Both the position numbers and the translations under genes were made by a program. A model generated the notes under the pieces. The model was not told the origin of the DNA and searched no databases. It was given only the letters and a program-made list of their open reading frames with translations. This document shows, piece by piece, positions 22,960 through 36,509 of a stretch of DNA of 64,000 bases. How positions within the stretch are numbered: the stretch's first letter is position 1; every line of letters starts with the position of its first letter. Source of the DNA: Hofstenia miamia (taxonomy: Eukaryota; Xenacoelomorpha; Acoela); NCBI GenBank assembly GCA_004352715.1, contig SCFE01000039.1, positions 1,689,966-1,753,965 of the forward strand, read 5' to 3'.

Positions 22960-25900
22960 CTTCAAAACTATGCTACATTAAGATTAAGGTAAAGTTAGCA
23001 TGTCTTAGAGCATTCAGATTTTCATGTTTGAAAAGGGCATAAAACAAGGATTGCTGGATACAAATGTTATGTCCCTTACAGGTAAAAACATACTACTGTC
23101 TGATAGAGTTCGCAAGTTTTTATGACATATCAGGACGGAGTCTAATTTGTTGACTTAAAAATACGTTTCCATCTTTGCTGAGTACTTCTTTACCTCGGAC
23201 ACTCCACAAAATATTCATTTATTTTCATCTATAAGAAGTCGATATTAATTGAGAAATGTGGTTGTTCCTCAATAAAAATTGAACAATATATTATCCAGTG
23301 TCCGGAATATTCAATTCACTATCCGGATCACATTGCTACAAACCATTAATTTTTTCTAGAAAGTAGACCATTAGTCAACAAAATTTCTAATCTTTTTAAA
23401 CCAGGGTCATCTATTACATTATTCTACGCTAACATTTATTTTTGAAATTCTAGCCGACAAGTGTTAATACTTTTAAATATATTGCAATTTGGTAAATTTG
23501 ACGAAATCGAAATTTCCTTTCTTGCACTTCAATGCATGCTTCTTATGGGGCTATTTTAGAATTTTCACCTGAATAATTATGAAGAATCTCATGAAAATAA
23601 TTTAGGTTTTCAATACTTGCGTTCCTGATTTACCAGAGAAGTAGCGTTAGAAATTTAGGAAATACTGACATTAAAGCTGCCAGTGGGTAATTTTGATTTG
23701 CTCATCGGGTTTGGTCGCCATTGACACAAAATAATTGGAAGTTATCTAAGCTTTTGAATATTTTCTAGGTGAGCTTTCCAGTCATTTCGATTTCCAAGAA
23801 TAAATTGTGAAAATGCATTATTTTACACTTCTATTTGCAATTTTCTTCTGATATCAAGGTTTTCATTATAATATTAATATTCACTTCGTTTTAAAATCTG
23901 AAAGTGCGAATGCACTTTTTAGCAAGTTTTTGAATCTGACAGATGTCACCATAAATTACACTTTTAAAAGAAGCACATTAAAGTCTATATATTCCATAGT
24001 GAATAAGGATTAATGCTAAATTTGTTACTAATTGCAATTTGACAGATTTAATATAATTGGCGATGAATTCCAAATTGAACATGCATCAAACATAAATGAA
24101 GAACTGTGGCAATTTACTGCTACACTGTTCTAACGTGAGACATTTTGGTTTTGCTGTAAAATTGAAATTTATAATAAATTGTTCAGAAGCTGTTATAATA
24201 AGTAGATTTTGAAAGAAATCTGAGTAATAACAGCGGAATTTCAAATAAAAGTTGAGGTAAGAGGATATGGGAATAACAATTCACAAACATACAAAGCAAA
24301 AATTCTCATGTACATGCACATATATATTGTTTTAGGATGTAGGTAATATTAGGTTTGGCCTCGAGCCATCCTGACAAATGAGTAGCATAACTCCAATTTA
24401 AAAATAAATTTAGTTAGATCGAGTGAAGAATAATTTAAAACTTAGAAACTTCGCTAATCTTAGGTAACCCATCTGTTTAAATTCAAAATAATGAAATAGA
24501 TAAGAATATTATTTGCTTTTATTGAGTGTTTACAAGTGATTCGAAAATTTTGTTAAAAATTCCAAAGCAGTCATTTTGGAAGTTGTGTGAGTGTACATAG
24601 TAAACGCTTATAAAATCAAGATCCCAGAATTGTTGCTGTGTGTGATGCATTCACTACATGAGAAAAAACTATAATGTCCGACACTATTTAAACAACAATA
24701 ACACAAAAAACAATACTTATTTTCAGAGACAGAAATATATCATTTAGAAAGAAACATCATCGATATTAGTTTATCTCAATGACCCATTATTAAGAAGCTA
24801 CCCAATTTTGGACACTGTTATAAACATTTTTAAGGATGAAAACGCATCCATTTTGCAAGCAATGTTTTAATTTGGTCATAAATTTGAAGGACATTTTTGA
24901 AATAAATCAATAATTTAAAAAAGTTAGGCATGACATTGTATACTGTGCTTAAGAACGTCAAAATGCTTCTTAAATATAATATTCATATCCAACCGTGGTT
25001 GGTCAACTAGTTTCATTTACTTGGACTTAGCTGCTGTGTCGTAATTGTGAAAAGATGGTGTACAGGTGCTAAAGTTTTTGAGTCATAGAAATAAACAGTC
25101 TAGCGTCCGGTTTAAAGGACATACCGATTTTCCACATTTACAAAGAATTTTCTCCGAGTCGATTTCCAAATTTGAAAATCTTGGGGCGTGGGGTAGGTCT
25201 ATTGGGGAACATACTTTAATGCAATGTTGAAAATGTCTATTAAAACGTATTGCTGTGGCAGAGGTTGTTGAAAAGATTAACAAGCTTTCTTGAAAATTTG
25301 AATTTTTTGGAAAAGGTTTAAATTCTCTCTCCATACCTAGTGTTTATGTATTTAAAATTAGGCAACAAAAAACTTTGACTGTTTCTTGATATGTGCAAAG
25401 ATATTCCGGCAAAATATAAATTTGCATTTTCATATAACCTCATAAAAAGAACATTGAAAACGGTGAGCAATTTATATTCAATAAACGTTATAAAATTAAA
25501 AAAATAAAAAATAAAAAAAATATATAAAATTATAGAAAATACTTTGGCTATTGACCGTTAGAAAACCTCCTTTGATATTCTTAATGATTCAATGGAAGCA
25601 CTTTCTATAGTGACCGCTTGTCTGAAATGATTCATGAGAGACTGAATTATTAATTTCGGTCCAACCCAATCTACAAGCAATGAGGTTTACATATACACAC
25701 ACTACGTTATGAAAAAACGGCTTTACAACCTGCAAGTGATATTTTTGCTAAATTTTTCAAAATGTTGTTGGAAACATCTACAAAATTAATTTATTGGTCT
25801 TTTATACATAAGAATACATTTCTATAAAGAGGCAAATGAGAAGGCAACGATAATTATCTTTATTTAAATTTTAGATAAAAAGTTATTTTTATTAATGATT

Positions 25901-26096
25901 AAAAGATCTTTAGAGGGAAAAGTTGACGCAAGAATGAGAAAAATGAAATACTTAGGAAAAATACGTTTCTGCAATACGAGATTCAATGATAATGTTAAAG
26001 GAAATTCTTCGTCATTGAAAAAGTGTTTTTGACAGGTCAAAGAATCAATTTTCAAATTAGGCAATTTTTGGATTTTATTAAAATTCTGCTCCAAAC

Positions 26097-26098
<2 letters not shown>
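22960..26098. other. AT-rich intergenic DNA, nothing recognised
   Basis: Minus-strand open frames at 25083-25334 and 25864-26094 are short and have no recognisable domain. No RNA gene or element terminus was found. Confidence 0.4.
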
Positions 26099-26099
<1 letters not shown>

Positions 26100-26140
<41 letters not shown>

Positions 26141-26350
26141 AATATATACTGGGCAGTTTGATATGATTTTGACATTAAAATTGATTTTTTAAAAACTAAT
26201 TTTAAAATCAAAAGTAACACACTTAGAAGCACGGAATTGGTTGATTCAATGACTAACAAACCTCTTAATTTTTTTTTCTTTTCTGCATTTCATCAGGCCG
26301 TAGGCGCAAAAGAGTGGGCTCCCCTAACCTCCTACACCCGCCCTGATATA
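26100..26350. repeat. (AT)n microsatellite and a short GC-rich segment
   Basis: An (AT)n run spans 26100-26138. At 26296-26347 a GC-rich block starts CAGGCCGTAGGCG and ends CACCCGCCCTG, giving a short CAGG...CCTG frame that could be a shrunken DNA-transposon remnant. No flanking duplication was verified. Confidence 0.4.
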
Positions 26351-26359
26351 TATATGTAT

Positions 26360-27164
26360 ATATTGGATCTATATATCAGATATGAAATTTATGGTGTTTT
26401 ATACATGTAGCTGTCCCAATTAGCTTAGCAATTTCAAACCCAAAATTTCTTCACAAACAGGGCCAAGTGGTCCATGCAGTTTATTATATACTACAAATAA
26501 ATGATTTATTTAATCGCAATATTATATTTTGCATATCGATTGAAATTAATAAGACTATATTATATTAAAAATAAAACACCAATAAACTCGAAAGAAATCC
26601 ATTCTTTTTGCATAGTGTACAGATCATTTCATCTTGCACAGCATGCTACTTGCACTCAAATTTGTAACAAATAACAGTGACTCTTGTTATTCCTGTCCAT
26701 ACAGTAGGGATAAAGATGACATTGACCCTCTCAACAGACCTAGTCCTGCCTAAACTTAGGTTGGTTGTTGATGTTAGGTGCTTCTTTACACAATCACACT
26801 AAATTTTACCGTCCATCATACAATAATAATCACATATCATGCAGTAGAGACAACATGCAAAATTCATAAATAGAGGAAGTCAACATTAATCTATCGCCAC
26901 ATTTCCAGTATCAAGATAGATTTGGATTAAGCCAGATAAGGTTGCGGAAGATTCAAAGTAAAGATGTATTCTGTGAACTATTTATTCTATAAATATTGTG
27001 TACAAATAACACACAATCTTATACACGATATTAGATTCTGTGTAAGGCTTATTTCGTTTCCCAAATTAATCAGTTGCGTAGATGAATGTGGATCTGATTG
27101 TGCATCACTGCTGACGCCTATGAGTTCTTATTGCAAAAAAATAAATAATGACCAAATTGGTATG

Positions 27165-27200
<36 letters not shown>

Positions 27201-30200
27201 AAGAGTATATTTTCAATCAAAAACTATGTCTTAAGCATACGGTCATGTCAACTTTTTTTCATGCCATGCCAAAGTTTTTGGGAAACATGATCAACTTTTG
27301 CTATTTTTAAAGAAATACAAAGTTTTTCTGTTCTAATTGAAAAAGTAGAAACATTACGTTTATTAAATAGACTTTGTTGCATTCACTTCTTTGTTTGAAC
27401 TTTCATTTATGTCATTGAATTAGTATTGTGCATACATACAAAGAGTAGAATATGAAAATAATGAAACTAATACACAGCTATTTAATGCTATTTTCACTCA
27501 GCTTAATATTAAACAAACATGCAAGAATTCCAATAGAAATGAATCTTTCGTTTGATATTTAAACCATACAACCTGTTGTAACCTTAAGGGCACTAGTCGT
27601 TTTGTTCCGATTTTCAAACAATTTCCTCCTAGCCTATTAGGAAATTCGGGAATCCTAATAATTGGACACATCCATGAATGAATATGCTTCTCTGTTATGA
27701 TAAAATTACGGTTCAATGAAAAAGAGAATTTTTGCAAAACCCTTCAAATTCTTCACATGCCTAGTGTTCAGATAATAAAGCTCATGACAGCAACAACTAA
27801 TATTTTGCTTTCTGTAAATAGACCACGCAAGTCTGGTCCAGTCACCATTGCGACAGGGCGCCAATTGAAGTTGAAAATGAAGAACTGATTCTCCATCCAG
27901 TGATATTTTAAAAATATGAATATCTTACTCACTTAGTGCATTATGAAGCTTAAGAATGTTTTGTGGAAGCCATCACACGTTGTAGAAAATGCCTGGGTTG
28001 TTTAAATTTAAGGATTGAAATTTTATCAATATTATGTGCATTTAGAATATCAAGATAAGTTTGTAGAAAAAATGTTATGATATTATGAAATTTATATTTT
28101 CACAGTAGGCATGAAATGAAAAATATGTTTCCTATTTTAACTACTTTTATGTTAATCTTTTTTTCTACGAAATACATATATGGAACTTAATATTCTTAGA
28201 AAATAATTGAGCTGTTTTTAAGTAGCTTTGCAAAGCATCTATTAGGTAAATTTAACAAAATAATTGTTCTCTATTGATTTGAGTTTCGGTCATTGCAGAA
28301 GACTGAAAATTTTTAAAGAAATATAAATACAAGAGTAATAATAGTATATTTCTGCTAGCATGTGGAAATTTAATATCAAAAGTGACTAATTTTGGGGACC
28401 TTCTAAAATTTCAGCCTGAGAACTAAATTGAAGAAGAATAATTTATTAAATTAATGCGTCCACATTAAAGCCGAAACGATGTTAATTGAGAATGTACCAT
28501 AAACAATTGATCTACTTCCACTGGTTTTTTCCCTTTTTCAATGTAGTTCACCACCATATAAATTTTAGAAGGTCATTCAATCAACTAAAAATACACTTAG
28601 CATTTAACAAGAAAATTCTGAATCCAAGTTAATTGAAAGTACTATTTTATTCAGTGTTTTTTCCATATCATAGAGGATTAAACCTAAAATAGAGATTTTG
28701 AAAGGATTTAGCTAGTATGATTTTTAAGGTAGGAATCAAAAATTTACAAAATGCATATTTCTGTTCAACGGCAACACCCTATATAAATAATATAAAAACA
28801 CCTTAACCGCCTATAATTTCAAAGCACAAATTTTTTATATTAGTAGAATCAGTTTCGGAATTTAAACATGGTTACAATTATCTTATTACCTTTCTTTAAT
28901 TTGGTACAAACTCATAATAATGTGACAGTTTTTGGCAGGTTCTAAATTTAACAAGCTCTTAGAAAAAATTTTTTATTTTTATAGCTCTCCAATTTGACTT
29001 TAAGGCAAAAACAAAAAAATCTCTTAGCATGATTTATGCACAAATAGAGAGTAAATATTAATTATAATACGCTTCGCTCATTTGTACAAATTTATTTAAT
29101 ATTTTTACTATATTTCAATTTAAAATGTTTTAATGAAATTTCATTACAATGATATACATGGTTTAATTAATTATTTTAATTATTTATTTGTAAACCAACC
29201 ATTGATTTTTTTTTCTAACAATGTAAACCTTAATTGCTGGGAATATCTAAATAATTTAAGTATTTTAATTGAATTATTTTAATGCAATGTTTTGGAAAAT
29301 ACTGCCCTCAAATAGAAATTAGCTTCCATGATAACCTCCAAAGCACTAAGAATTCGGACTGGCAGTTTATTCAAGATTTATTCAATTTCTATGCGAATTT
29401 GTATGATTATGTTTTTTGTTATTTTCGAAGCCTTGGTTTTTATATTTTTACCTTGTAGGACAAACTATTTAAAATACATCGTAACATATTGAATTTTTCT
29501 AATAATAATACTTCAAAAAAAATTTCAGTGCAATTGCTGTAGGGTGAAAAAATATTTTGTACGCATATCGTGTTATATTATACAAAACTTGTTATCACAA
29601 TGTGCTCCAAGGAAAATACCTTCCAGTTTCAGATGTAAAAAAATTTTACTTTTTTTAGTTACTTAATTATAAGCTTAGAGTGATTAGCATCGTAAGCATT
29701 TGCTTCAAACTGAGAGTTTTTATAGTACTAAGGTTAAAAATATTTAAGTGAATTCTAGCGTTAGAATGCTCATTCATATATGAGCATCAATCATAATTTT
29801 GAAATGTAAAATAGTAACCTGATAAACTTGAATTGCAACATTTTCAAGCGATTGCAATTAAATACTGAAAATTTACATATCGCCGGAACATGAACATATA
29901 CAAATATATAAATGTGCATATATATATATATATATAATGTATTTCATTTGTAGCACAATTATATACATACATACATATATATTTATGGGTTGGGTCACAT
30001 TTTTGGTAAATTTTTGGGTTAGATCAAGCAAAAAGAACATCTAAACATCTAAAAGCATATTTTAATGATTGAGTTTTACGTTTCAAAGTAATGTGGTTCG
30101 TGATTGAGTCATATTTCTACAGGGATCGGGTAGAGTTGAAGATATGCATTTTTCTTAATTTTTTAAATGTTGTTTACATATAAATGGAAATCATATACAT

Positions 30201-30989
30201 ATAAATGATTTCAAACAAATTTTATGTAATTGATTGGTTATTTAAATTTTCAATTCAGTGCTCCCTGATTAACTTAGATAAAACTTAAATACATGTAGTG
30301 AGACGAACAAATGCTAAGTTAAAGAACGCATTTTGTAAGGCTCCTTATCAGAGTGTGATCATTCATCATGTGAACAACGGATACGATTTTCAACAGAAAT
30401 ACGTTAGGCCCAGAGTGGGCATGGGGAGGATTATCTCCACCTCTTACTAAGATTAAAACTGAGTCTAGAAGTCGAACTGATATCCAACCCAAGCCCAATT
30501 GGCTTAGACCTACACCCAAACCCAGTTTAACCTAACTATACTATTCTTCTTTTTTTCCTATTGAAGAGATAAGAAATATATTTAGCATAGTAAATTTAAT
30601 TTCATTTTCCCTTTAATTGAGATGTCATCGAACAAGCAAAATATATTCAAAATAAACACTAGCCTCAGGAAATAATCTTCTGTATAATAAAGTAATGTAG
30701 AAAATTTAAAGTACAAGTTTTCTAACCTGTTACATAAATTGTTCAATGTGTTCCATTAAATTCTGGCATACACAAAGTTGATTTTGATTGATTAGATCAA
30801 AATATTTTCTGCAAAATATCCAAGAAAATTAACAACTAAGGACGTTAAATGCAATTTAAGGTCTACTTTTTCAACATTTCCAAGTGGCTTTGCCCCGCTC
30901 TTGGACTGAGAAGTCTCCTTATAAAAGCCTGCAACTGCCCCTGATTCCAAGCTTTATGGTTCCCTTGTATTGATGTACTTTCTCTACAT

Positions 30990-31025
<36 letters not shown>

Positions 31026-32970
31026 TGTGCTTACGTTAAAATATTAGGGTCAATGAGCAAATCGTGCTCTCAAATGAGTTTAAAGATTTTCATGAATTGA
31101 ATATCTTTTAGAGACACACACACATATATATCGAATAGAAAGGGAGTTGCTTAAAATGTGAATTCGTAATAATTAACTAGAATATTCGAAAATAACCTTC
31201 ACTAAGTGTTTGTGCTTTTCCTCCAGTTAGTGTGCCAATAATGTGCCATATAATTACATAGTGCCACCCAAATTAGTCCTCATTCATGTTAAGTATTATG
31301 TTACAAAGACCATTCTTTTAGCTAAACTCTGAGAGTCCTTTTAATTGAAATCCTTTTTCTATTAAAACACCTTTTGTGACTTCTTTTAATTGATGTTGTA
31401 ACCGTTTTATTTTTCCTGGTAACGTCTGTTTTCTCGAAAATGAAATGAATTAAATATATTTGATATACAATAATCGATAATATTACTAATATATAGCATT
31501 CTTCTTAAATCAATTAATTTCTTTCTAACAATGTAGCAAACCAATCAATAAATTTTAGTGGCAAACCAATTAATTAAATTAAAATATTGCAAACAGAGTT
31601 GCAACCGGGTCACAGAATCGAACCGGTGACGAAGTGTGACCGGGTAAAATTATAGAATAAATTTCCTGTGACACGACTTGATCCGCTTCTTTAAATGTTG
31701 TCGCAAGGTTTTGAGAACAGCTTGCTTGCTTATACATTGAAATATAGCAAAACATCACGCTAATCTTCACAAACATTCGAATGCGTCATCTTTTATAAAA
31801 ACGGAAATTCATTTTAAAGATAAATTTTTAGCACCTCATATAATTTTAGAAGTAATAAAAATCGCTATAATTCTTTATAAAATATAAATGTTAGCAAAGC
31901 CCAACGCCAAAATTTAGCTTCAATTAAGTTTTTATGATTTAATAAATCAGTCTGTAAAAGGTACTTCTATTTGCACAAATACATGTATATTTTACATTTA
32001 AGCGTCCCACAGTTTTTCATTTTAAGAAAAGATTTTCATCAAGTTTCAATTCATGTCTATCATTACCCCAAATATTTTACAGACATAATTTCCTAATTTT
32101 ATTAAAACATACTTTTTTTAAATGACATTTATAATTTGGACAAAATGCAATTATAATTTGTTAACAAGCTTATTCATTTATTTTAATGAAATTATTTAAA
32201 TTTTAATGAGCTTTCTGTAGGTTTCCTTTTTACGGTAATTCATGTCAAACAGAAGTCAATATTAGATAACGAAAAAATCACTTACATTCAAATTGTTAAC
32301 AACAAAATGTTGATATTAAAATTCAGTTATCTTTTATATTTGAAAATAATAAACATTAGCAGAGCAACAAATTTTGGCCAAGTTACAAATTTTTTTGCTT
32401 ACACCACAATCATTTTTTACAATGAACTCAATAAAAATTTTTCCATCAATATTCACGGCTTTTGAAATTAAAAAAAATTAAAAATATTGAGAAAAGTTCA
32501 GTGGACTCAGACATCGTTTCCATATATTTGATGACATTTTCATAAATTTTTCGGAATGAAAGGGATGCCTGAAATTTTTTTTGTCAATATTTCAGAAAGT
32601 TTTAAATGCATTCATGTAAAAAGATTGACAAGCTTTTGGCAATATATATTTTATGCACGGTGATCTATAAGTAACTGAAACATTTCATACTTAAGTAACC
32701 AAATGGTCAATTTCAGTAGATTAAGAACAATGACAGAGCAGCATCTAGGACTTCATTTGATGAATTTTGATACAAACAGTGTCAATTTAATGCGAAACTT
32801 TTTGAAGGTTAAAATTGCTATTTTTTAACATCATTTTCAAACGAAAAATCACTTATCATATTAATATATCTACCACATTAACAGATGAGCTGTAAATTCC
32901 AGCAAAAATTGTAAAAGTTTTCCAGTATTATTTCCTTAACATGTTGACAAATTTACTCTTTCTGTTTGGT
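26360..32970. other. Gene-poor AT-rich DNA with microsatellites and hAT-like scraps
   Basis: (AT)n tracts lie at about 27169-27197, 29916-29935 and 30991-31022. GGGTC-rich blocks near 29985-30140 (GGGTTGGGTCACATTTTTGG), 30416-30530 (CAGAGTGGGCATGGGG) and 31592-31690 (CAGAGTTGCAACCGGGTCAC) resemble one end of the hAT MITE at 17992, but matching ends and target duplications were not found. No gene was recognised; the short open frames at 27498-27888 and 30319-30519 are not supported. Confidence 0.4.
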
Positions 32971-32978
32971 AATTTGAG

Positions 32979-33092
32979 ATGTTGAGTGTGGTAAACAATG
33001 CCTCGTGGTGCAACATCATACTGAGTTTTTCAAAAAAGATGTATTCCAGCCATCTTGGACCATTTTTCGTTTTAAATGCACACATAGATACG
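32979..33092 (+). CDS. Possible 38-codon internal exon, unknown product
   Basis: An open frame begins right after an AG acceptor-like site (GGTAATTTGAG, with T-rich sequence upstream) and ends at ACG followed by GTGAGT, a consensus donor. The length is an exact multiple of three and the translation (NNASWCNIILSF, HLGPFFVLNAHIDT) does not look like low-complexity AT noise. No partner exon was recognised and no family is assigned. A chance match to splice consensus is a real alternative. Confidence 0.25.
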
Positions 33093-33199
33093 GTGAGTAG
33101 CAAAAAAAAATTTAGCAAGAATTTACAGGTAATTTATCCTGAGGCATGCAAACAAAATACTAAGTTTAACATTTGCAAAATACTTTGCTAAATATATTT

Positions 33200-33943
33200 A
33201 TTTCATTTTTGATGATGTCAAAGAAAACTTTTTTACCCTATGAGCAGACATTATTTTTAGTTATAAATTGCTCAAAAGTACCTGAGGAAAGCATTACATG
33301 GATTTCCAATTTGAACTACTGATTGTTTTTTGCTACAAAATTTTTTCACAAAAAACTAATCTGCTGCCCATAGTTGATATCCAATGCATTTTAGAGAAAG
33401 CATCAACTTATTTATCTTTTCAAAATTTTGAAATTACAAAAACTTTTCTAACTATTAACCATCGCTAATTAATCAAGATATGGATGTTTAGAGGTGTGCA
33501 TTGTCAAGAGGGTCGGTAATATTTATCCATAATACAAACCCCCGCTTAAAATATTCACTAAGTCAAACGCTAATTTGAAGTTGACAAGATGGGAGCAGAT
33601 TCACAAATGAATATCTATAATGAGTTAACTTTAAAAAGAAACTAACTTAAAAAGGCAAAAATGGTTGCTTCCTGTTACAATGGCCTAATTAAGTGAAAAT
33701 AAAGAAACGTTCAAATTGACTTCGTGTATTCTAATAGTCAATAGTAAGAATCTTAATTATTGATTTATATATTTTTCTATATAATTTACTATCTAAATTC
33801 TACTACAATGCAATTCCTCAATTAAGTTTCTTCAATTTTATTATTTCCTTTTCCAAGTAATTTTGATTTGTTACTTTCAAAGTTCATTTACATCCATTAT
33901 TCTCAAATGTTGGGCATTTGGGTTATAATTTGAAACATTATCA

Positions 33944-33979
<36 letters not shown>

Positions 33980-35590
33980 TCTCAGTTGGTTATATCATCA
34001 AAATAGCGTAATATTCAAAATAAGGGAGTTAAATATTGCACCCTTGACATTTTTTATAAAATGACCCTTGATTTTATTCAAAATGGGGTAGTTTAAAATG
34101 ACAAAATACTCAATATTGGGCAGTCAATAAAAACATATATTATAAAACTGCTTCTCCACTATATGCCTTTAAACAATGTGCTGTTATATTGTGCTTACAA
34201 TCTTTGACATGTGTCCACAATCCTGGAAATTTCAACATTTTATTGAAAATTTATTTGTTGAAAACAGTATGAGAGAAGCATCTAGTGATAGCTTCAAGAA
34301 CTGTGTTAAAAGGAGTTGAAGAAGTTAATTATGCATATGATGATCGGTAACTTTGAAAACGGTGATTTCATTGTTGAAGAAAATAAAAAATGAATGCAAT
34401 GTGGATGAAACACTTCAAATAACAAACATGACGCATGCGCAACACTATAACAATTTATTAGGATGTAAATCAAGTTGAAGTCAAAACTCTTGATTATTTT
34501 GGAGACACTACTGCAATAATTACACAAAACTCTTTGAAACTGCATCCCTTTGTGGAATATATTTCTCCTCAATAAAGTTCACTAGAATGTATTTTGAATT
34601 TTTCGTGTTTGAAATAGGGTAGTGCTCAAAATAGGGTGGGTACTTGGTGTTACGGTCCCAAGGCGAGGTGCTAAATTGAGGTTTGACAGTAAATCCTCTT
34701 GTATAAGCTGCAACCATTTAAAAGGCGCACCCTAAACCTTGAAGATTATACAGCGTGTATAAGCCGCATCCTCCATGCAATACAAATTTTATCCTTCTCC
34801 ATATACATTTTTCTATTCATTTGACATTTTCTTCCGATTCCGAGCACTTAAATATCTAGAGGATACAATTTTACACGACGAATGGAACCAAGTGCTGGAT
34901 GTTTCCCAGTGTCTTGTTTTCAGCATTTGATACCTTACCCCGAAAGTCGTGAGATATTTACATATATTATTTGTAGCGTGTGTGCATATATATATGTATA
35001 TATATATAAAATCTTAGAATATCTTTTGAAAGATATTTCTTAAATTACTAAGATGTGTTTATGTTATTAATTATTCATTAAATTTTAAAAGCCTTTCAAA
35101 TCATCGAGTATAAATTTTAATGAGTTGTTGGTATTAAACTCATCTTAAAAGATATATTTTCCATTATTTTTTAAATTACAATATGAAATGTAGAATGAAT
35201 CTTAACAATACCTTCTTTCAATTTTGATGAAAATTAAATTATATAAGAATACAATTTACACAAATTCTCATTAATAAGCGTGATTATATTGGTGGTATAA
35301 TTTTATTGTGACCGATTAGTCTATTAAGAACTTAGAGGATATGTTTGTCTTTGTGTAATTTAAAATTCCCTCTTGTATGAGTGCACAACCGCTGTGTTGT
35401 GTCAATTTTAAATATTTCATTAATCAACTTCCCATTTGTCAATCTTCATGTCTTCAATCAACCTCGTTTTCTTTTGTGTTCTATAGTGATATGTGACATG
35501 AAAGACAGATTCATTAAATTTATTTGACTTTGCAGTTACTAGTTAGCATCGCTTTAGTGTTGAGAAGCCTTTTAATGATTAAATATTTAG
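33200..35590. other. AT-rich intergenic DNA upstream of the receptor gene
   Basis: (AT)n occurs at about 33948-33974. At 33990-34120 and 34610-34640 there are repeated phrases of the form AAAATAGGG. Open frames at 34306-34717 (-) lack support. No promoter element for the downstream receptor could be assigned with confidence. Confidence 0.35.
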
Positions 35591-35594
35591 GATA

Positions 35595-36509
35595 ATGTTA
35601 AACATAACACATGAATTATTGGACTGCAAAGCCATTGCGTCAGTCATCTGTTGGCCCATTGTTTGCATTTTCACTGTAATGGGCATTATCCTCAACAGTT
35701 CTATCATTAAGTTTCTCTGTGCGAAGAAAAAAGATATATCATGCGACTATATTCAAATTTTCACTTCAATTGTCAACCTATCCTACAATGTGTTTGTGGC
35801 CCCATACGACCTAATTGTTCATACTCAAAAATTGGAGGATTATCTACCGATCGAGTACTTTAACAAAAAAATTCTGGCTTATTCTTGCTGTTTGTACAGT
35901 TATGTCACTGTAACTTTGTTTACGGCAACATTTTACGATCGAGCCGTGGCTATACATTTTCCATTTGATGATCGAGAGCCAAAAAGACGCGCTCTCGTAT
36001 CTGTTGTTTCAGCTACTTTAATAAGTTTTGTAATGATCCCATTAATTCTATGGAATCCTGCATTATATGCAACGATTTTCTTATTTATGCTTTGTATGCT
36101 CGCAATGTTTGTTTTACTAATATTTGATTTAAGGAAAATGCGTCAAAGGCAGAGAATTCTGAACATATCGGGAAAAACAGAGAGCTATACAAAAGCCCAA
36201 GTGAATGCGACATCATCGTTTCTCTGTGTATTAATAATATGTATTATGTCTATTTTGCCATGTATTTTATCTTTTACAGGTTATTACATCGACGATCTTG
36301 GCGAAAATACTGTTACGTCTTCGAATTGCTTGGTAACTACGTTTGTCTACTTAACGCATCATCCACTTCAAAATGTCAACTACTGTTTCCAATCGCTAAT
36401 GTATATCGTATTGAACCACGACTGTCGGAAAAGGATTTATCGATCCCTGTCTGTTTCAACGACCTCTTCTACCTCAAATGGAAGATCAAAGAAACTGTCG
36501 CTACGTTGA
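35595..36509 (+). CDS. Rhodopsin-like (class A) GPCR, divergent, single exon
   Basis: The 304-residue frame starts at an ATG and shows seven hydrophobic segments at about residues 16-41, 52-75, 93-120, 133-152, 157-178, 205-232 and 245-273. A glycosylation sequon (NIT, residue 3) lies in the short N-terminus. Class A landmarks are Asn34 in TM1, NLSYN in TM2 (Asn where Asp is usual), DRA followed by VAIHFPF after TM3 (for the DRY motif, residues 115-124), Pro222 in TM6 and a basic helix-8-like CRKRIYRSL after TM7. Departures are QSLMY where NPxxY is expected (266-270), no Cys at the usual top-of-TM3 position, and a very short second extracellular loop, so the canonical disulfide is missing. 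Such losses are common in chemosensory and lineage-specific receptors, but the ligand cannot be inferred. A serine/threonine-rich tail follows. No introns or disabling mutations are seen, so the gene is probably functional. Confidence 0.82.
   Translation: MLNITHELLDCKAIASVICWPIVCIFTVMGIILNSSIIKFLCAKKKDISCDYIQIFTSIVNLSYNVFVAPYDLIVHTQKLEDYLPIEYFNKKILAYSCCLYSYVTVTLFTATFYDRAVAIHFPFDDREPKRRALVSVVSATLISFVMIPLILWNPALYATIFLFMLCMLAMFVLLIFDLRKMRQRQRILNISGKTESYTKAQVNATSSFLCVLIICIMSILPCILSFTGYYIDDLGENTVTSSNCLVTTFVYLTHHPLQNVNYCFQSLMYIVLNHDCRKRIYRSLSVSTTSSTSNGRSKKLSLR

Noticed and set aside
25083-26094. Two minus-strand frames beginning MEREF and MEQNF, considered as a repeated small gene
   Set aside because: The resemblance is limited to the first few residues. 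No signal peptide, domain or splice structure supports them.
31592-31650. tRNA-like B box (GAATCGAACCGGTGAC) as a tRNA or SINE
   Set aside because: No A box at the right distance and no cloverleaf. The block fits GGGTC-rich hAT-like ends better.
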